The position numbers and the translations under genes are program-made. DNA of 64,000 nucleotides. Origin: an uncultured Ruminococcus sp. (GTDB taxonomy: Bacteria > Bacillota > Clostridia > Oscillospirales > Ruminococcaceae). Positions 16,954-26,428 of the stretch are shown in pieces. Positions within the stretch are counted from its first letter, which is position 1. Each line of letters begins with the position of its first letter. Below the pieces are notes generated by a model. That model made no database searches and was not told the DNA's origin. It was given only the letters and a program-made list of their open reading frames with translations. The stretch is from the NCBI GenBank assembly GCA_947627625.1, contig CANQWR010000009.1, positions 1-64,000 on the forward strand. Direction: 5' to 3'.

Positions 16954-17095
16954 GAACCCCCACAAGGGGCTCCGCCCCTTGACCCCGCTGGGGGGAAGTA
17001 TCCCCCCAGACCCCCCATGATTATTCCCACAGAGGTAACAAAACCCGCCCCCCATGATTATTCCCACAGAGGAAACAAACCCCGACCCCCGTGAT
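16935..17095 (+). repeat. G/C-rich palindromic repeat, forward copy
   Basis: A full copy of the G/C core, from GGCAGGGGGCTTCGCCCCC through CCCCCCATGATTATTCCCAC, with the terminal module (ATGATTATTCCCACAGAGG) present twice. It ends about 80 bases before the ftsI start and thus forms part of its leader. Confidence 0.85.
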
Positions 17096-17174
17096 GGTCC
17101 ACTGTTCCAATTTTGGAGGTCAAGGGGGTGGGGCAATGTCCCCAATATTTGAAATTACGAAAGCAGGTGATTCG

Positions 17175-19499
17175 ATGGTCTCAACCAGACCCTCTTCGGC
17201 TATGAAGTTCAGGGCTAAAATAATCATGACAACGGCATTTTTTCTGCTGTTCGCACTTGTCGTGAGAAGATTTTTTATAATCTCCGTCATAGAGAATAAA
17301 AAATATCAGGATATGGCTAACAATCAACATTTCGGTTCAATAACAATTTCCGCTCACAGGGGTTCTATATACGACTCAAAGGGTACTGCTCTTGCAAAGA
17401 GTGCGTCCGTTTACAAGATATTCCTCGACCCGACAAGATTCCGTGAGGAGCTTGTCACATTGCAGAGTGAAATAGAAAAGAGAAATTCCGAAATACAGAG
17501 CGGAAAGTATAAGCCTGAAGTTGACGATGACGGCAACGAACTTGAACCGCTTCCGTCTTCAGTGGCACAGTTTAGGAGTGATGCTGTTAAAGTTCTCTCC
17601 GAACAGCTTGGAATCTCTCAGGAGAGAGTCGAAAAAGCTATGGAGGAAAACAGCCAGTACAGCATTTTACAGGACCAGGTCGAGAAACCTGTTGCGGACA
17701 CTGTTATAAATTTTTTTGCACAGTACAACCTGACAAGTCTGAACGTTGAGGAGGACACTAAGAGGTACTACCCGCAAAACGAGCTTGCAGGTTCTGTAAT
17801 AGGCTTTACGTCGGGAGACGGCGATGGTGCTTACGGTCTTGAAGCTTACTATGACGACTATCTTGCAGGTGTTGACGGCAGGACTATTTCTGCCAAAGAC
17901 TCAAACGGCAACGAATTGCCCTACAGGTACTCAAAGACATATCCCGCAAAGGACGGCGATGATGTCTACCTGACACTTGATATGAATATACAGTACACTA
18001 TGGAGAAATGTCTTGAAGAGATGTGTACTAAATTTGAAGTCAGGAACAGGGGCTGTGCGATACTCATGAACGCCAAAACGGGTGCTATATACGGAATGGC
18101 TACATATCCGAGTTTTGACCTGAACAACCCGTATGAAATAGCTCCCGAACTTGAAGAGGAGTACAGCAGTCTCAGCGATGACGAGAGGGAGCAGAAAGTC
18201 TCACAGGCAAGGGAATTGCAGTGGAAAAACAAGTGCATAACGGAGACTTACGAGCCGGGTTCTGTTTTCAAGGTAATAACAAGTGCCTCCGCCATAGAGG
18301 AAAATCTTGTGAATGTTGACACCGACAGCTTTTACTGCCCCGGAAGTCTTACTATTTCGGGAGTTACTATAAACTGTCACGAGACAGGCGGACACGGTGC
18401 TCAGACTTTTTTGCAGGCACTCACAAACTCCTGTAACCCCGCTTTTATGGAGATAGGCGGTCGGCTTGGTGCGGATAAGTTCTGCTACTATTTTGACGCT
18501 TTCGGTCTCCGTGAAAAGACCGGTATTGACCTCCCTGCGGAGGCGGAGGGTTTCGGGCGTACAGTCGAAAATATGTCCGATGTGGACCTTGCGGTCAGCT
18601 CTTTCGGACAGTCCGAAACTATTACTCCCATAGAGATGATAACTTCCTACTGTGCCACTATAAACGGCGGTTATCTGTTACAGCCCTATGTTGTGGACAA
18701 AATTCTTGACCCCGATGGAAATGTTGTACTCAAAAACAGCAGGACTGTCAGGAGACAGGTTGTATCGGAGGACACTTCTCTCAAAATGCGTGACAATCTT
18801 GAAAAGGTAGTTTCGGGAAACAGCGGGGGAAATGTCACCATAAAGGGCTACAAAATAGGCGGCAAGTCGGGAACTTCTCAGAGACTCAGTATAGGCGGTG
18901 AAGAGGACTATGGTGCATCTTACGTCTGCTTTGCACCTGCCGATGACCCCGAAATAATACTCCTTGTGCTTGCAGACTTGCCCACAAATGAAAAGGGCTA
19001 TTACGGTGCGACTGTGGCGGTTCCGACGGCGAGAGACATTCTCACATATGTACTGCCCTATCTCGGTTTTTATCCCGAGTACACGGAAGAGGAGATAGAA
19101 AATCTCGATGTCAAGATACCTCTCCTGGAGGGAAATCTTGCGGACGCTAAATCCACTCTTGACGGACTTGGAGTAAATTATCAGGTGGTGGGAAGCGGTT
19201 CTGAAGTCATAGCACAGTCCCCCGTCACAGGTTCATCTGTCGCAAAAGGGGGAACGGTTTACCTGTATACGGAGGAGTCCCACACGGTTGACTACACGGA
19301 AGTCCCGAACGTCATAGGCTGTACGCCCGAACTTGCTAACGAAATACTGACAGAGGCAGGGCTTAACTACGTCGCAAAGGGAGCGTCCATAACAAGAGAG
19401 GGTGCACAGGTCAGCAGTCAGTCTCTCCCAGAGGGAAAACAGACGGCTGTCGGAACGACCATAGAACTTGAATTTATAGTCTACGGTCAGGAGGATTAA
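17175..19499 (+). CDS. ftsI: Division transpeptidase (PBP2B/FtsI/SpoVD class) with two PASTA domains
   Basis: This class B penicillin-binding protein cross-links septal peptidoglycan. I start it at ATG 17175 (after AGCAGGTGA), giving 774 residues; the frame is open upstream but that part is repeat DNA. There is a signal anchor at about 15-37, a dimerisation domain to about 255, and a transpeptidase domain with S363-x-x-K366 (GSVFK), SCN at 419-421 and KSGTS at 564-568. Two PASTA domains follow at about 645-700 and 709-769. Two PASTA copies fit PBP2B of Firmicutes; sporulation SpoVD usually has one. It stands between the ftsL-like gene and murE, in the standard cluster order but separated from ftsL by 985 bases of repeats. 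Confidence 0.95.
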   Translation: MVSTRPSSAMKFRAKIIMTTAFFLLFALVVRRFFIISVIENKKYQDMANNQHFGSITISAHRGSIYDSKGTALAKSASVYKIFLDPTRFREELVTLQSEIEKRNSEIQSGKYKPEVDDDGNELEPLPSSVAQFRSDAVKVLSEQLGISQERVEKAMEENSQYSILQDQVEKPVADTVINFFAQYNLTSLNVEEDTKRYYPQNELAGSVIGFTSGDGDGAYGLEAYYDDYLAGVDGRTISAKDSNGNELPYRYSKTYPAKDGDDVYLTLDMNIQYTMEKCLEEMCTKFEVRNRGCAILMNAKTGAIYGMATYPSFDLNNPYEIAPELEEEYSSLSDDEREQKVSQARELQWKNKCITETYEPGSVFKVITSASAIEENLVNVDTDSFYCPGSLTISGVTINCHETGGHGAQTFLQALTNSCNPAFMEIGGRLGADKFCYYFDAFGLREKTGIDLPAEAEGFGRTVENMSDVDLAVSSFGQSETITPIEMITSYCATINGGYLLQPYVVDKILDPDGNVVLKNSRTVRRQVVSEDTSLKMRDNLEKVVSGNSGGNVTIKGYKIGGKSGTSQRLSIGGEEDYGASYVCFAPADDPEIILLVLADLPTNEKGYYGATVAVPTARDILTYVLPYLGFYPEYTEEEIENLDVKIPLLEGNLADAKSTLDGLGVNYQVVGSGSEVIAQSPVTGSSVAKGGTVYLYTEESHTVDYTEVPNVIGCTPELANEILTEAGLNYVAKGASITREGAQVSSQSLPEGKQTAVGTTIELEFIVYGQED

Positions 19500-19563
19500 A
19501 TATTATATAAATATATAAATTATATAAAATATATCCGATATTTGAAAAAAGGGGGATATTACA

Positions 19564-21015
19564 ATGAAGTTGAGAGAACTGCTTGAGGGCTGTACATTTA
19601 CGGCAATCGGCGACACGGAGATATTGTCCATAACGGACAACACGGAAAAAGTAGGGGAGGGAAGTCTGTTTTTCTGCATAAAGGGCGGTAAATTTGACGG
19701 TCACGACTTTGCTGAAGATATGCTGAAAAAGGGTGCTGTTGCGGTGGTCTGTGAGCGTGACTTGGGTCTCGGCGACAGACAGATTATAACTGAAAATTCA
19801 AGAAAACTATACGGAGAAGCCTGTTCCGCTTGGTTCGGACACCCCGAAAAGAAAATGACTTTTATAGGCGTTACGGGTACGAACGGCAAAACTACCACTA
19901 CCAACATAATCAAGCACATTCTCATGAGTACGGGACACAAGACGGGTCTCATAGGTACTATACAGAACGAAATAGGTGACGAAATTCTCCACACGGACAA
20001 CACTACTCCTTTTGCATATGACTTCATGGAAGTTATCGCAAAAATGGCGAACGCAGGCTGTGAGTACGTTGTCATGGAGGTCAGTTCCTTTGCACTTGTC
20101 CAGAGGAGAATAGGTCCGACACATTTCAAGATAGCTGTGTTTACAAATCTCACACAAGACCATCTCGACTATCACAAGGACATGGAGGACTACTATCAGG
20201 CTAAAAAAATGCTCTTTGATATTTGCGACACCGCAATTATAAATATTGACGATGCCTACGGAGAGAGACTTTTTGGGGAGATAGACTGTGAAAAATACTC
20301 TTTCAGTGTTGCGAAAAAAGCCGATTTCTATGCGGACGGCGTACAGATAAGGTCAACGGGAAACAGCTTTGACTTCCACTGCAAAGACAAAATTTACAGC
20401 ATAAAGTCACTTATGACGGGAATGTTCAACGTCTCAAATCTGACGGCAGTAATAGCGGTCTGTCTTATGGAGGGTATCCCTGTGGAGTCCGTGACGGAGT
20501 TCCTGAAAAATTACGGCGGAGTCAGGGGCAGGTGTGAGGTCATACCCACAAACACGGATTACACTGTCATATGCGATTACGCACACACTCCCGATGCACT
20601 CGAAAATATACTGAAAAGCGTGAAAGAATACACGGAAAATCAGCTTGTGTGCGTTTTCGGTTGCGGAGGAAACAGGGACAGTGCCAAACGTCCGAAAATG
20701 GCGAAATCAGCGTCAAAATACGCCGACAGGCTCATAGTCACTTCCGACAACCCCAGAAACGAAAAACCCGAAGCTATCATAGACGATATACTCAGAGGAC
20801 TTGAAAATTCGGACACTCCCTATGAAGTTGTTGTAAACAGAAGAGACGCTATTCTGCACGCTCTCAGCACTGCAAATGCAGGTGATATAATAGTCCTTGC
20901 GGGTAAGGGTCATGAGGACTACCAGATACTCGAAAACAACAGGCACATACATTTTGACGAGAGAGAAGTTGTCGCAGAGTGCCTTGAGGAATTACGCAAG
21001 GGGGAACAGCAATAA
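19564..21015 (+). CDS. murE: UDP-MurNAc-tripeptide synthetase MurE
   Basis: MurE adds the third stem residue to UDP-MurNAc-L-Ala-D-Glu in the cytoplasm. The 483-residue protein has the ATP loop GVTGTNGKTTTTN (about 101-113) and, in the C-terminal domain, DNPRNEKPEAI. The DNPR motif marks meso-diaminopimelate rather than lysine specificity, so this organism should have DAP-type peptidoglycan. The start follows GGGGGATATTACA. Its TAA stop overlaps the ATG of mraY by one base, which suggests translational coupling. Confidence 0.97.
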   Translation: MKLRELLEGCTFTAIGDTEILSITDNTEKVGEGSLFFCIKGGKFDGHDFAEDMLKKGAVAVVCERDLGLGDRQIITENSRKLYGEACSAWFGHPEKKMTFIGVTGTNGKTTTTNIIKHILMSTGHKTGLIGTIQNEIGDEILHTDNTTPFAYDFMEVIAKMANAGCEYVVMEVSSFALVQRRIGPTHFKIAVFTNLTQDHLDYHKDMEDYYQAKKMLFDICDTAIINIDDAYGERLFGEIDCEKYSFSVAKKADFYADGVQIRSTGNSFDFHCKDKIYSIKSLMTGMFNVSNLTAVIAVCLMEGIPVESVTEFLKNYGGVRGRCEVIPTNTDYTVICDYAHTPDALENILKSVKEYTENQLVCVFGCGGNRDSAKRPKMAKSASKYADRLIVTSDNPRNEKPEAIIDDILRGLENSDTPYEVVVNRRDAILHALSTANAGDIIVLAGKGHEDYQILENNRHIHFDEREVVAECLEELRKGEQQ

Positions 21016-22052
21016 TGTCATTCTGGATAATAAATCTGCTGACCGCCCTTTGCTCCTTTGCAGTTGCGGGAGTGTCGGGGATATGGCTTGTGCCGTTTCT
21101 GCACAAGATAAAATTCGGTCAGCCGATAAAAGTAAAGGACGGTCCGCAGTGGCACGCCAAAAAACAGGGTACTCCCACAATGGGGGGATTCATGTTTATA
21201 ATCTCCTCAATACTGACTTCAATTGCAGGGTACTGGATCTACAGGAGCAGTTCGGGGCTTGACGTGACCGCAAAGGAGACTCACAACGCCTTTTACAGAC
21301 TTCTCAGCTGTATAATTTTCTCAGCCTGTTTCGGTCTGATAGGCTTTATTGACGACTACACGAAAGTCGCAAGGAAAAACAACGACGGTCTCACGGCAAT
21401 GCAGAAAATAATATTGCAGTTCATATTTTCATCGGGATTTCTCTTTGCACTATACAAATTCGGTGACGGCTCGACTGCCCTTGACCTCGGTTTCTGGGTT
21501 AGTCCAGATTTGGGAATTTTTTACTACATACTGATGATACCTGTTATAATTTACCTGACAAATGCGGTGAACCTCACAGACGGCGTGGACGGTCTTTGCG
21601 GTTCGGTGACGTTCGTTGCAATGCTTGTCTTCACGGTCTGCTGTGCAAAACTGGACGAGAGGGAAATTTCCTGCTTCACAATGGCTCTTGCGGGAGGCTG
21701 TCTCGGTTTTCTGCTGTGGAACTTCAACCCCGCAAAGTGCTTTATGGGCGACACGGGTTCTATGTTTCTGGGAGCGTCCGTGACGGGAGTAAGTCTCATG
21801 CTGCACAAACACTTGCTTATGGTACTTGTCGCAATGGTGTACATACTGGAGGCTCTCTCTGTGGTCATACAGGTCAGCTATTTCAAGTACACAAAGAAAA
21901 AGACGGGTGAGGGCAAGAGAATATTCAAGATGACACCTATACACCATCACTTTGAGATGTCGGGATTCAGTGAATATAAGATAGTCATAACGTTTTCACT
22001 TGCGGGAATTATTTTCGGAGTGTTGGGAATACTTTCATTGACAGTATTTTAA
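21015..22052 (+). CDS. mraY: Phospho-MurNAc-pentapeptide transferase MraY
   Basis: MraY transfers phospho-MurNAc-pentapeptide to undecaprenyl phosphate, making lipid I. The 345-residue polytopic protein shows the Mg/substrate motif FIDDYTKV (about 113-120), the NLTDGVDGL motif (about 184-192), FMGDTGSM and the C-terminal MTPIHHHFEMSG histidine cluster. The length and about ten membrane segments are normal. It is coupled to murE by a one-base overlap and is followed by ftsW after 37 bases. Confidence 0.97.
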   Translation: MSFWIINLLTALCSFAVAGVSGIWLVPFLHKIKFGQPIKVKDGPQWHAKKQGTPTMGGFMFIISSILTSIAGYWIYRSSSGLDVTAKETHNAFYRLLSCIIFSACFGLIGFIDDYTKVARKNNDGLTAMQKIILQFIFSSGFLFALYKFGDGSTALDLGFWVSPDLGIFYYILMIPVIIYLTNAVNLTDGVDGLCGSVTFVAMLVFTVCCAKLDEREISCFTMALAGGCLGFLLWNFNPAKCFMGDTGSMFLGASVTGVSLMLHKHLLMVLVAMVYILEALSVVIQVSYFKYTKKKTGEGKRIFKMTPIHHHFEMSGFSEYKIVITFSLAGIIFGVLGILSLTVF

Positions 22053-22089
22053 TTCAGGAGTTTACATATCATGAACAGGGGGTGAGATT

Positions 22090-23409
22090 ATGGCAACTGC
22101 CGTCAGGAGAGGGAAAAAGTCTTCCAAATCACGCAGAGCGGAAATGCGGAGGGATTTTTTCGGAAAATTGACGGGCGACAGCAGAAAGGGTGATATGAGC
22201 CTTTCGTTTTTCGCATATGTCATGATACTCATAGTAGTGGGACTTGTGATGATGTCATCGGCAAGTTATGCGTGGGCTTACGCCGAACACGGCGGTGACG
22301 GTCTCTATTACGCAAAAAATCAGGCAAAGAATGTCGTAATAGGACTTGTTGCGATGTTTGTATTCTCGAAAATTGACTACCACAATTTTGCGAGACTGCC
22401 TTTCAAAAAGTTGAAAAAAATAGATGTGTCGGTAGTTTTCTACTTTGCAGTTGCGATACTCCTTGTTGTGGTGCTGTTCATAGGAAACGACGAGGGCGGT
22501 TCGATGGGTGCAAGGCGTTGGATAACGATAGGCGGAATAAATTTCCAGCCGTCAGAGATAGCGAAACTCTCACTGATACTCTGTTTTGCGTCCAACATGG
22601 AAAAGGACGGCAACAATATGAACAAATTTTTAACGGGAATAGCGAAGTACGCAGGACTTTTGGCAATATATGTCGGGCTGATATTGCTTGAAAAACACAT
22701 TTCGGGTATAATGCTTATAAGTGCGATAGCAGTCGCAATGATACTGTGCGGAGGTGCGAACAGGTATCAGTACTTGGTACTTGCGGTTGTAGTACTGGGT
22801 CTTGCGGTGGGCTTGATAGTCTGGCAGGCAAATATCCCGGGCAGTTATGTACAGGTCAGACTTAAATCTTGGCAAGACCCCTTTGCGGACGTTCTCAACG
22901 ACACCTGGCAGACCGCAAATTCCATAATAGCTATAGGTTCGGGAGGACTTTTCGGTCTCGGTCTCGGAAACTCACGTCAGAAATATTTATATCTGCCCGA
23001 AACTAAAAACGACTTTGTTTTCCCGATAGTCTGTGAGGAACTCGGCTTTGTGGGGGCACTCGCTATAATAATAGTCTTTTTCCTGCTCATAGTGGAGGGC
23101 TACCAGATAGCTGTGAGGTGCAAGGACAGATTGGGAATGCTCATAGCAGTCGGGATAACTACGCAGATAGGCATACAGACCGTCCTGAACCTTGCGGTCG
23201 TCAGCAACCTTATACCAAACACGGGAATAAGTCTGCCGTTTTTCAGCTACGGCGGTACGGCACTTATAATGCAGATGCTTGAAATGGGTATAATGTTGAA
23301 TATCTCACAGCAGAGGTACTACCCACCGGAGAAAAAGGAGAAAGTTCCTGTTGCGGAGGTCGACACGGGAAGCGACTTTGACGACTCCTACAGGATAAAC
23401 AACGCCTGA
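22090..23409 (+). CDS. ftsW: Septal glycosyltransferase FtsW (SEDS family)
   Basis: FtsW polymerises lipid II glycans together with its partner PBP. This 439-residue protein has a basic cytosolic start of about 40 residues and about ten membrane segments. SEDS hallmarks include GARRWI (about 137-142), PSEIAKLSLIL, NDFVFPIVCEELGF, and the late PFFSYGG. The genomic place between mraY and murG is typical. SpoVE, the sporulation SEDS paralogue, occupies a similar place in some species and is an alternative name. The start at ATG 22090 follows AGGGGGTGAG. Confidence 0.94.
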   Translation: MATAVRRGKKSSKSRRAEMRRDFFGKLTGDSRKGDMSLSFFAYVMILIVVGLVMMSSASYAWAYAEHGGDGLYYAKNQAKNVVIGLVAMFVFSKIDYHNFARLPFKKLKKIDVSVVFYFAVAILLVVVLFIGNDEGGSMGARRWITIGGINFQPSEIAKLSLILCFASNMEKDGNNMNKFLTGIAKYAGLLAIYVGLILLEKHISGIMLISAIAVAMILCGGANRYQYLVLAVVVLGLAVGLIVWQANIPGSYVQVRLKSWQDPFADVLNDTWQTANSIIAIGSGGLFGLGLGNSRQKYLYLPETKNDFVFPIVCEELGFVGALAIIIVFFLLIVEGYQIAVRCKDRLGMLIAVGITTQIGIQTVLNLAVVSNLIPNTGISLPFFSYGGTALIMQMLEMGIMLNISQQRYYPPEKKEKVPVAEVDTGSDFDDSYRINNA

Positions 23410-23473
23410 AAAAATTTTTTGTATAAAATTTTTTATATATAATTTTTTGTGATTTGAGGAGAATTTATTTGTT

Positions 23474-24601
23474 ATGAAAGTTCTTATAGCGTGCGGAGGT
23501 ACGGGGGGGCACATAAATCCCGGACTTGCAATTGCCGATATAATAAAGTCAAAATACCCCGATGCGGAGTTCCTCTTTGCGGGTACTCCCAACGGCATGG
23601 AGGCAAAACTCGTCCCGAATGCGGGTTACAAACTTGAGACCATAAAAGTTGCGGGTTTCCAGAGAAAAATTTCTGTTCAAAATATAAAGCGAAATATAAA
23701 AGCTGTGGCGTACCTTGCTGTTTCGGGGAAGAGGGCGAGGGAGATCATAAACAATTTCAAGCCCGATATTGCGATAGGTACGGGGGGGTACGCCTCCGGA
23801 CCTGTCATAAGAATGGCTTCAAAGATGAAAATTCCCACTGCTATCCACGAACAGAACGCCTACCCGGGAGTTACTAACAGACTTCTTGCAAAAGAAGTGG
23901 ACTATGTTATGCTGACGGTCAAAGAGGCTCTTGACTACATGGACAAGAGCAAGTTTGAGTACAGCGTCACGGGACTGCCCGTCAGGAACAGTATAGAAAA
24001 AAAATTAAGCAGAAATCAGGCGAGAAAAAAACTCGGCTTTGACGATAGTTTCACTATACTCTCTTTCGGGGGAAGTCTCGGAGCAGGTTGCATAAACGAG
24101 ACTATGACAGAAGTCATAAAGTGGCACACTAAAAATGATCTCAAAATAAACCACATTCACGGTTACGGCGGAATGGGAAAAGAGACTTTCCCACAAGCTA
24201 TGAAGAGTGCAGGCATACCCCTTAAGAGCGACAGGCTCAGAATAACGGAGTACATAACTGATATGGACGTGTGTCTTGCGGCGGCGGACTTGGTGATATG
24301 CCGTTCGGGAGCGTCCACCCTTGCGGAACTGGAGGCTTCGGGGAGGGCTTCGATACTCATACCCTCGCCCATAGTGGCGGGAAATCACCAGTATCACAAC
24401 GCAATGGTACTCGGAAAGGCGGGGGCTGCGGTGGTGATAGAGCAGAAGGACGTTACCAATGATAAAATAATATCTACGGTTGAACAGCTTTTCAAAGATC
24501 CCGACAGAGTTTCTCTGATGTCCGAGTCTGCTAAGTCTTTATATCTTGCGGACACGAATCAGCGTATACTTGCCGTCATAGATAAGCTGACGGGCAAGTG
24601 A
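23474..24601 (+). CDS. murG: UDP-GlcNAc transferase MurG
   Basis: MurG adds GlcNAc to lipid I at the inner face of the membrane to give lipid II. The 375-residue GT28 protein has the N-terminal GGTGGHINPGLAIA loop (about 8-21), IGTGGYASGP (about 99-108), HEQNAYPG and the second loop SFGGSLGA (about 197-204). The donor-binding RSGASTLAELEASG segment is intact. The start at ATG 23474 follows GAGGAGAATT. It is followed by murA after 51 bases. Confidence 0.97.
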   Translation: MKVLIACGGTGGHINPGLAIADIIKSKYPDAEFLFAGTPNGMEAKLVPNAGYKLETIKVAGFQRKISVQNIKRNIKAVAYLAVSGKRAREIINNFKPDIAIGTGGYASGPVIRMASKMKIPTAIHEQNAYPGVTNRLLAKEVDYVMLTVKEALDYMDKSKFEYSVTGLPVRNSIEKKLSRNQARKKLGFDDSFTILSFGGSLGAGCINETMTEVIKWHTKNDLKINHIHGYGGMGKETFPQAMKSAGIPLKSDRLRITEYITDMDVCLAAADLVICRSGASTLAELEASGRASILIPSPIVAGNHQYHNAMVLGKAGAAVVIEQKDVTNDKIISTVEQLFKDPDRVSLMSESAKSLYLADTNQRILAVIDKLTGK

Positions 24602-24652
24602 CAAAAAAATCACCCACGGCATAATATACAAAAAATGCTGTGAGGTGATATT

Positions 24653-25912
24653 ATGCAGAAATTGGTCATAGAGGGCGGAAAACGTCTGAGGGGGGAAGTT
24701 GTCCTACAGGGGAGCAAAAACAGTTCCCTGCCCATAATGGCGGGGGCAATTCTCACGGGTGGTGAGTGCGTACTTGAAAACTGTCCCATATTGACTGATA
24801 TATATTCGGCTTCAAGAATACTCAACAATTTGGGTTGCAGGTGCAGTTTTTCGGGGAATACCGCTGTTATAGACTCTTCGGGAGCAAACTGCTGTGAGAT
24901 ACCCGAAAAACTCATGCGTGAAATGCGTTCGTCCATAATGTTCATGGGGGCAATGCTCGGCAGAATGGGGGAGTGTACGGTCAGCATTCCGGGAGGTTGC
25001 GAACTCGGTTCACGTCCAATAGATATGCACCTGTCCGCAATGAAAAAAATGGGTGCGGATATAAGGGAGGAAAACGGCAGAATAATATGTAAAATGACTT
25101 CGGGAAAGCCGAGAGGTGCTAAAATTTCACTCCCGTTTCCGTCTGTGGGAGCGACTGAAAATATAATTCTCTGTGCCGTGCTTGCGGAGGGAGAGACTGT
25201 CATAAACAATTCCGCAAGAGAACCCGAAATAGAGGATCTGTGCAGATTTTTACAGAAATGCGGTGCAGAAATAAAGGGTGCAGGGGAGAGCAGGATAGTC
25301 ATAAGGGGAAGAGAAAAACTCCACGGCTGCGAGTACAGAATTATGCCCGACAGGATAGCCTGTGCTACATATCTCTCAATGGCTGTTTCGGCAGGAGGGG
25401 AAATAATACTCAAAAACTGCTGTATACCCGAAACAGAGCCTTTTCTGTCGGTTCTGGAGCAGACGGGTTGTAGTCTTTACGCAAAAAATGACAATATATA
25501 TCTTCGGAGCAGTCTCAGACCTAAAGCTGTCAGGGACAGAATACGCACAATGCCCCACCCCGGTTTCCCGACCGATGCACAGGCTGTTTTAATGGCTGTG
25601 CTTGCGTGTGCGGACGGAACGAGCGTATTTGAGGAGAATATATTTGACTGCCGTTACAGACACGCCGATGAGCTTGTCAAAATGGGTGCGGACATACAGG
25701 TCATGGGAAAGATTGCAGTTGTAAAAGGTGTGGAGAGACTTCACGGTGCGAATGTGGAGGCTACAGATTTAAGGGGCGGAGCGTCACTTGTCTGCGGTGC
25801 ATTGTCGGCGGAGGGTACAACGGTCATAGAGGGGCTTAATCACATTGACAGGGGCTATGAAAAAATAGAGAGGGCTGTCGGACTTCTCGGAGGAAATATA
25901 AAGAGAGTTTGA
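24653..25912 (+). CDS. murA: UDP-GlcNAc 1-carboxyvinyltransferase MurA
   Basis: MurA commits UDP-GlcNAc to peptidoglycan by adding enolpyruvate from PEP. The 419-residue length, the SKNSSLPIMAG segment (21-31) and the active-site loop PGGCELGSRPIDMH, with fosfomycin-target C116, are all present. A cysteine at this position predicts fosfomycin sensitivity of the enzyme. The start follows GTGAGGTGATATT. Location of murA inside the division cluster, after murG, is less common than the usual position near atp or spoIID genes and replaces the murB or murD genes found in other clusters. Confidence 0.96.
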   Translation: MQKLVIEGGKRLRGEVVLQGSKNSSLPIMAGAILTGGECVLENCPILTDIYSASRILNNLGCRCSFSGNTAVIDSSGANCCEIPEKLMREMRSSIMFMGAMLGRMGECTVSIPGGCELGSRPIDMHLSAMKKMGADIREENGRIICKMTSGKPRGAKISLPFPSVGATENIILCAVLAEGETVINNSAREPEIEDLCRFLQKCGAEIKGAGESRIVIRGREKLHGCEYRIMPDRIACATYLSMAVSAGGEIILKNCCIPETEPFLSVLEQTGCSLYAKNDNIYLRSSLRPKAVRDRIRTMPHPGFPTDAQAVLMAVLACADGTSVFEENIFDCRYRHADELVKMGADIQVMGKIAVVKGVERLHGANVEATDLRGGASLVCGALSAEGTTVIEGLNHIDRGYEKIERAVGLLGGNIKRV

Positions 25913-25924
25913 GAGTTTGTTTGT

Positions 25925-26395
25925 TGGGGGGACGATTGGGGGCAGGGAGTTTCACCCTCTGAAAGTTCATTAGAACGATTAGGGAGCAGGGAGTTTCACC
26001 CTCCGAAAGTTCGTTAGAACGATTAGGGAGCAGGGGGTTTCACCCTCTGAAAGTTCATTAGAACGATGAGGGGGGCAGGGGCTTTGTCCCAAAAAATAAT
26101 TTTATTAAAATTATATTTTTTTGGAGATTTAATATTTTTTAATTAGAACGATAGGAGGCAGGGGGCTTTGCCCCCAAACCCCCGTCGGGGGGAAGCATCC
26201 CCCCGAACCCCCCATAATTATTCTCACAGAGGAAACGATTAGGAGCAGGGGGGGTCACCCCAGACCCCCCATGATGGAAACTCCGTCAAGTTTCGCTAAA
26301 CCTGAATAGTGGGGGAACTAAAATATTTAATCACGGGTTTCCAAAGGGGACAAAGTCCCCCAAAACACTAAAGCCGTAAGGTAGTATTATAAAAA
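25925..26395 (+). repeat. Composite repeat block with 44-bp triplication
   Basis: Three tandem units of 44 bases (TTCACCCTCTGAAAGTTCAT TAGAACGATTAGG and variants; GAACGAT at 25973, 26017, 26061) lead into the AT palindrome near 26090, a G/C core at about 26155-26225 and a flanking module with GTCAAGTTTCGCTAAACCTG and AATCACGGGTTTCCAAAGGG. The same flanking module recurs at 42.33-42.40 kb and, inverted, at about 30.70-30.77 kb. No gene is supported between murA and ftsQ. Confidence 0.87.
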
Positions 26396-26428
26396 ATAAG
26401 GGAAGAGATAGCTGAGGGATTGGTTAGA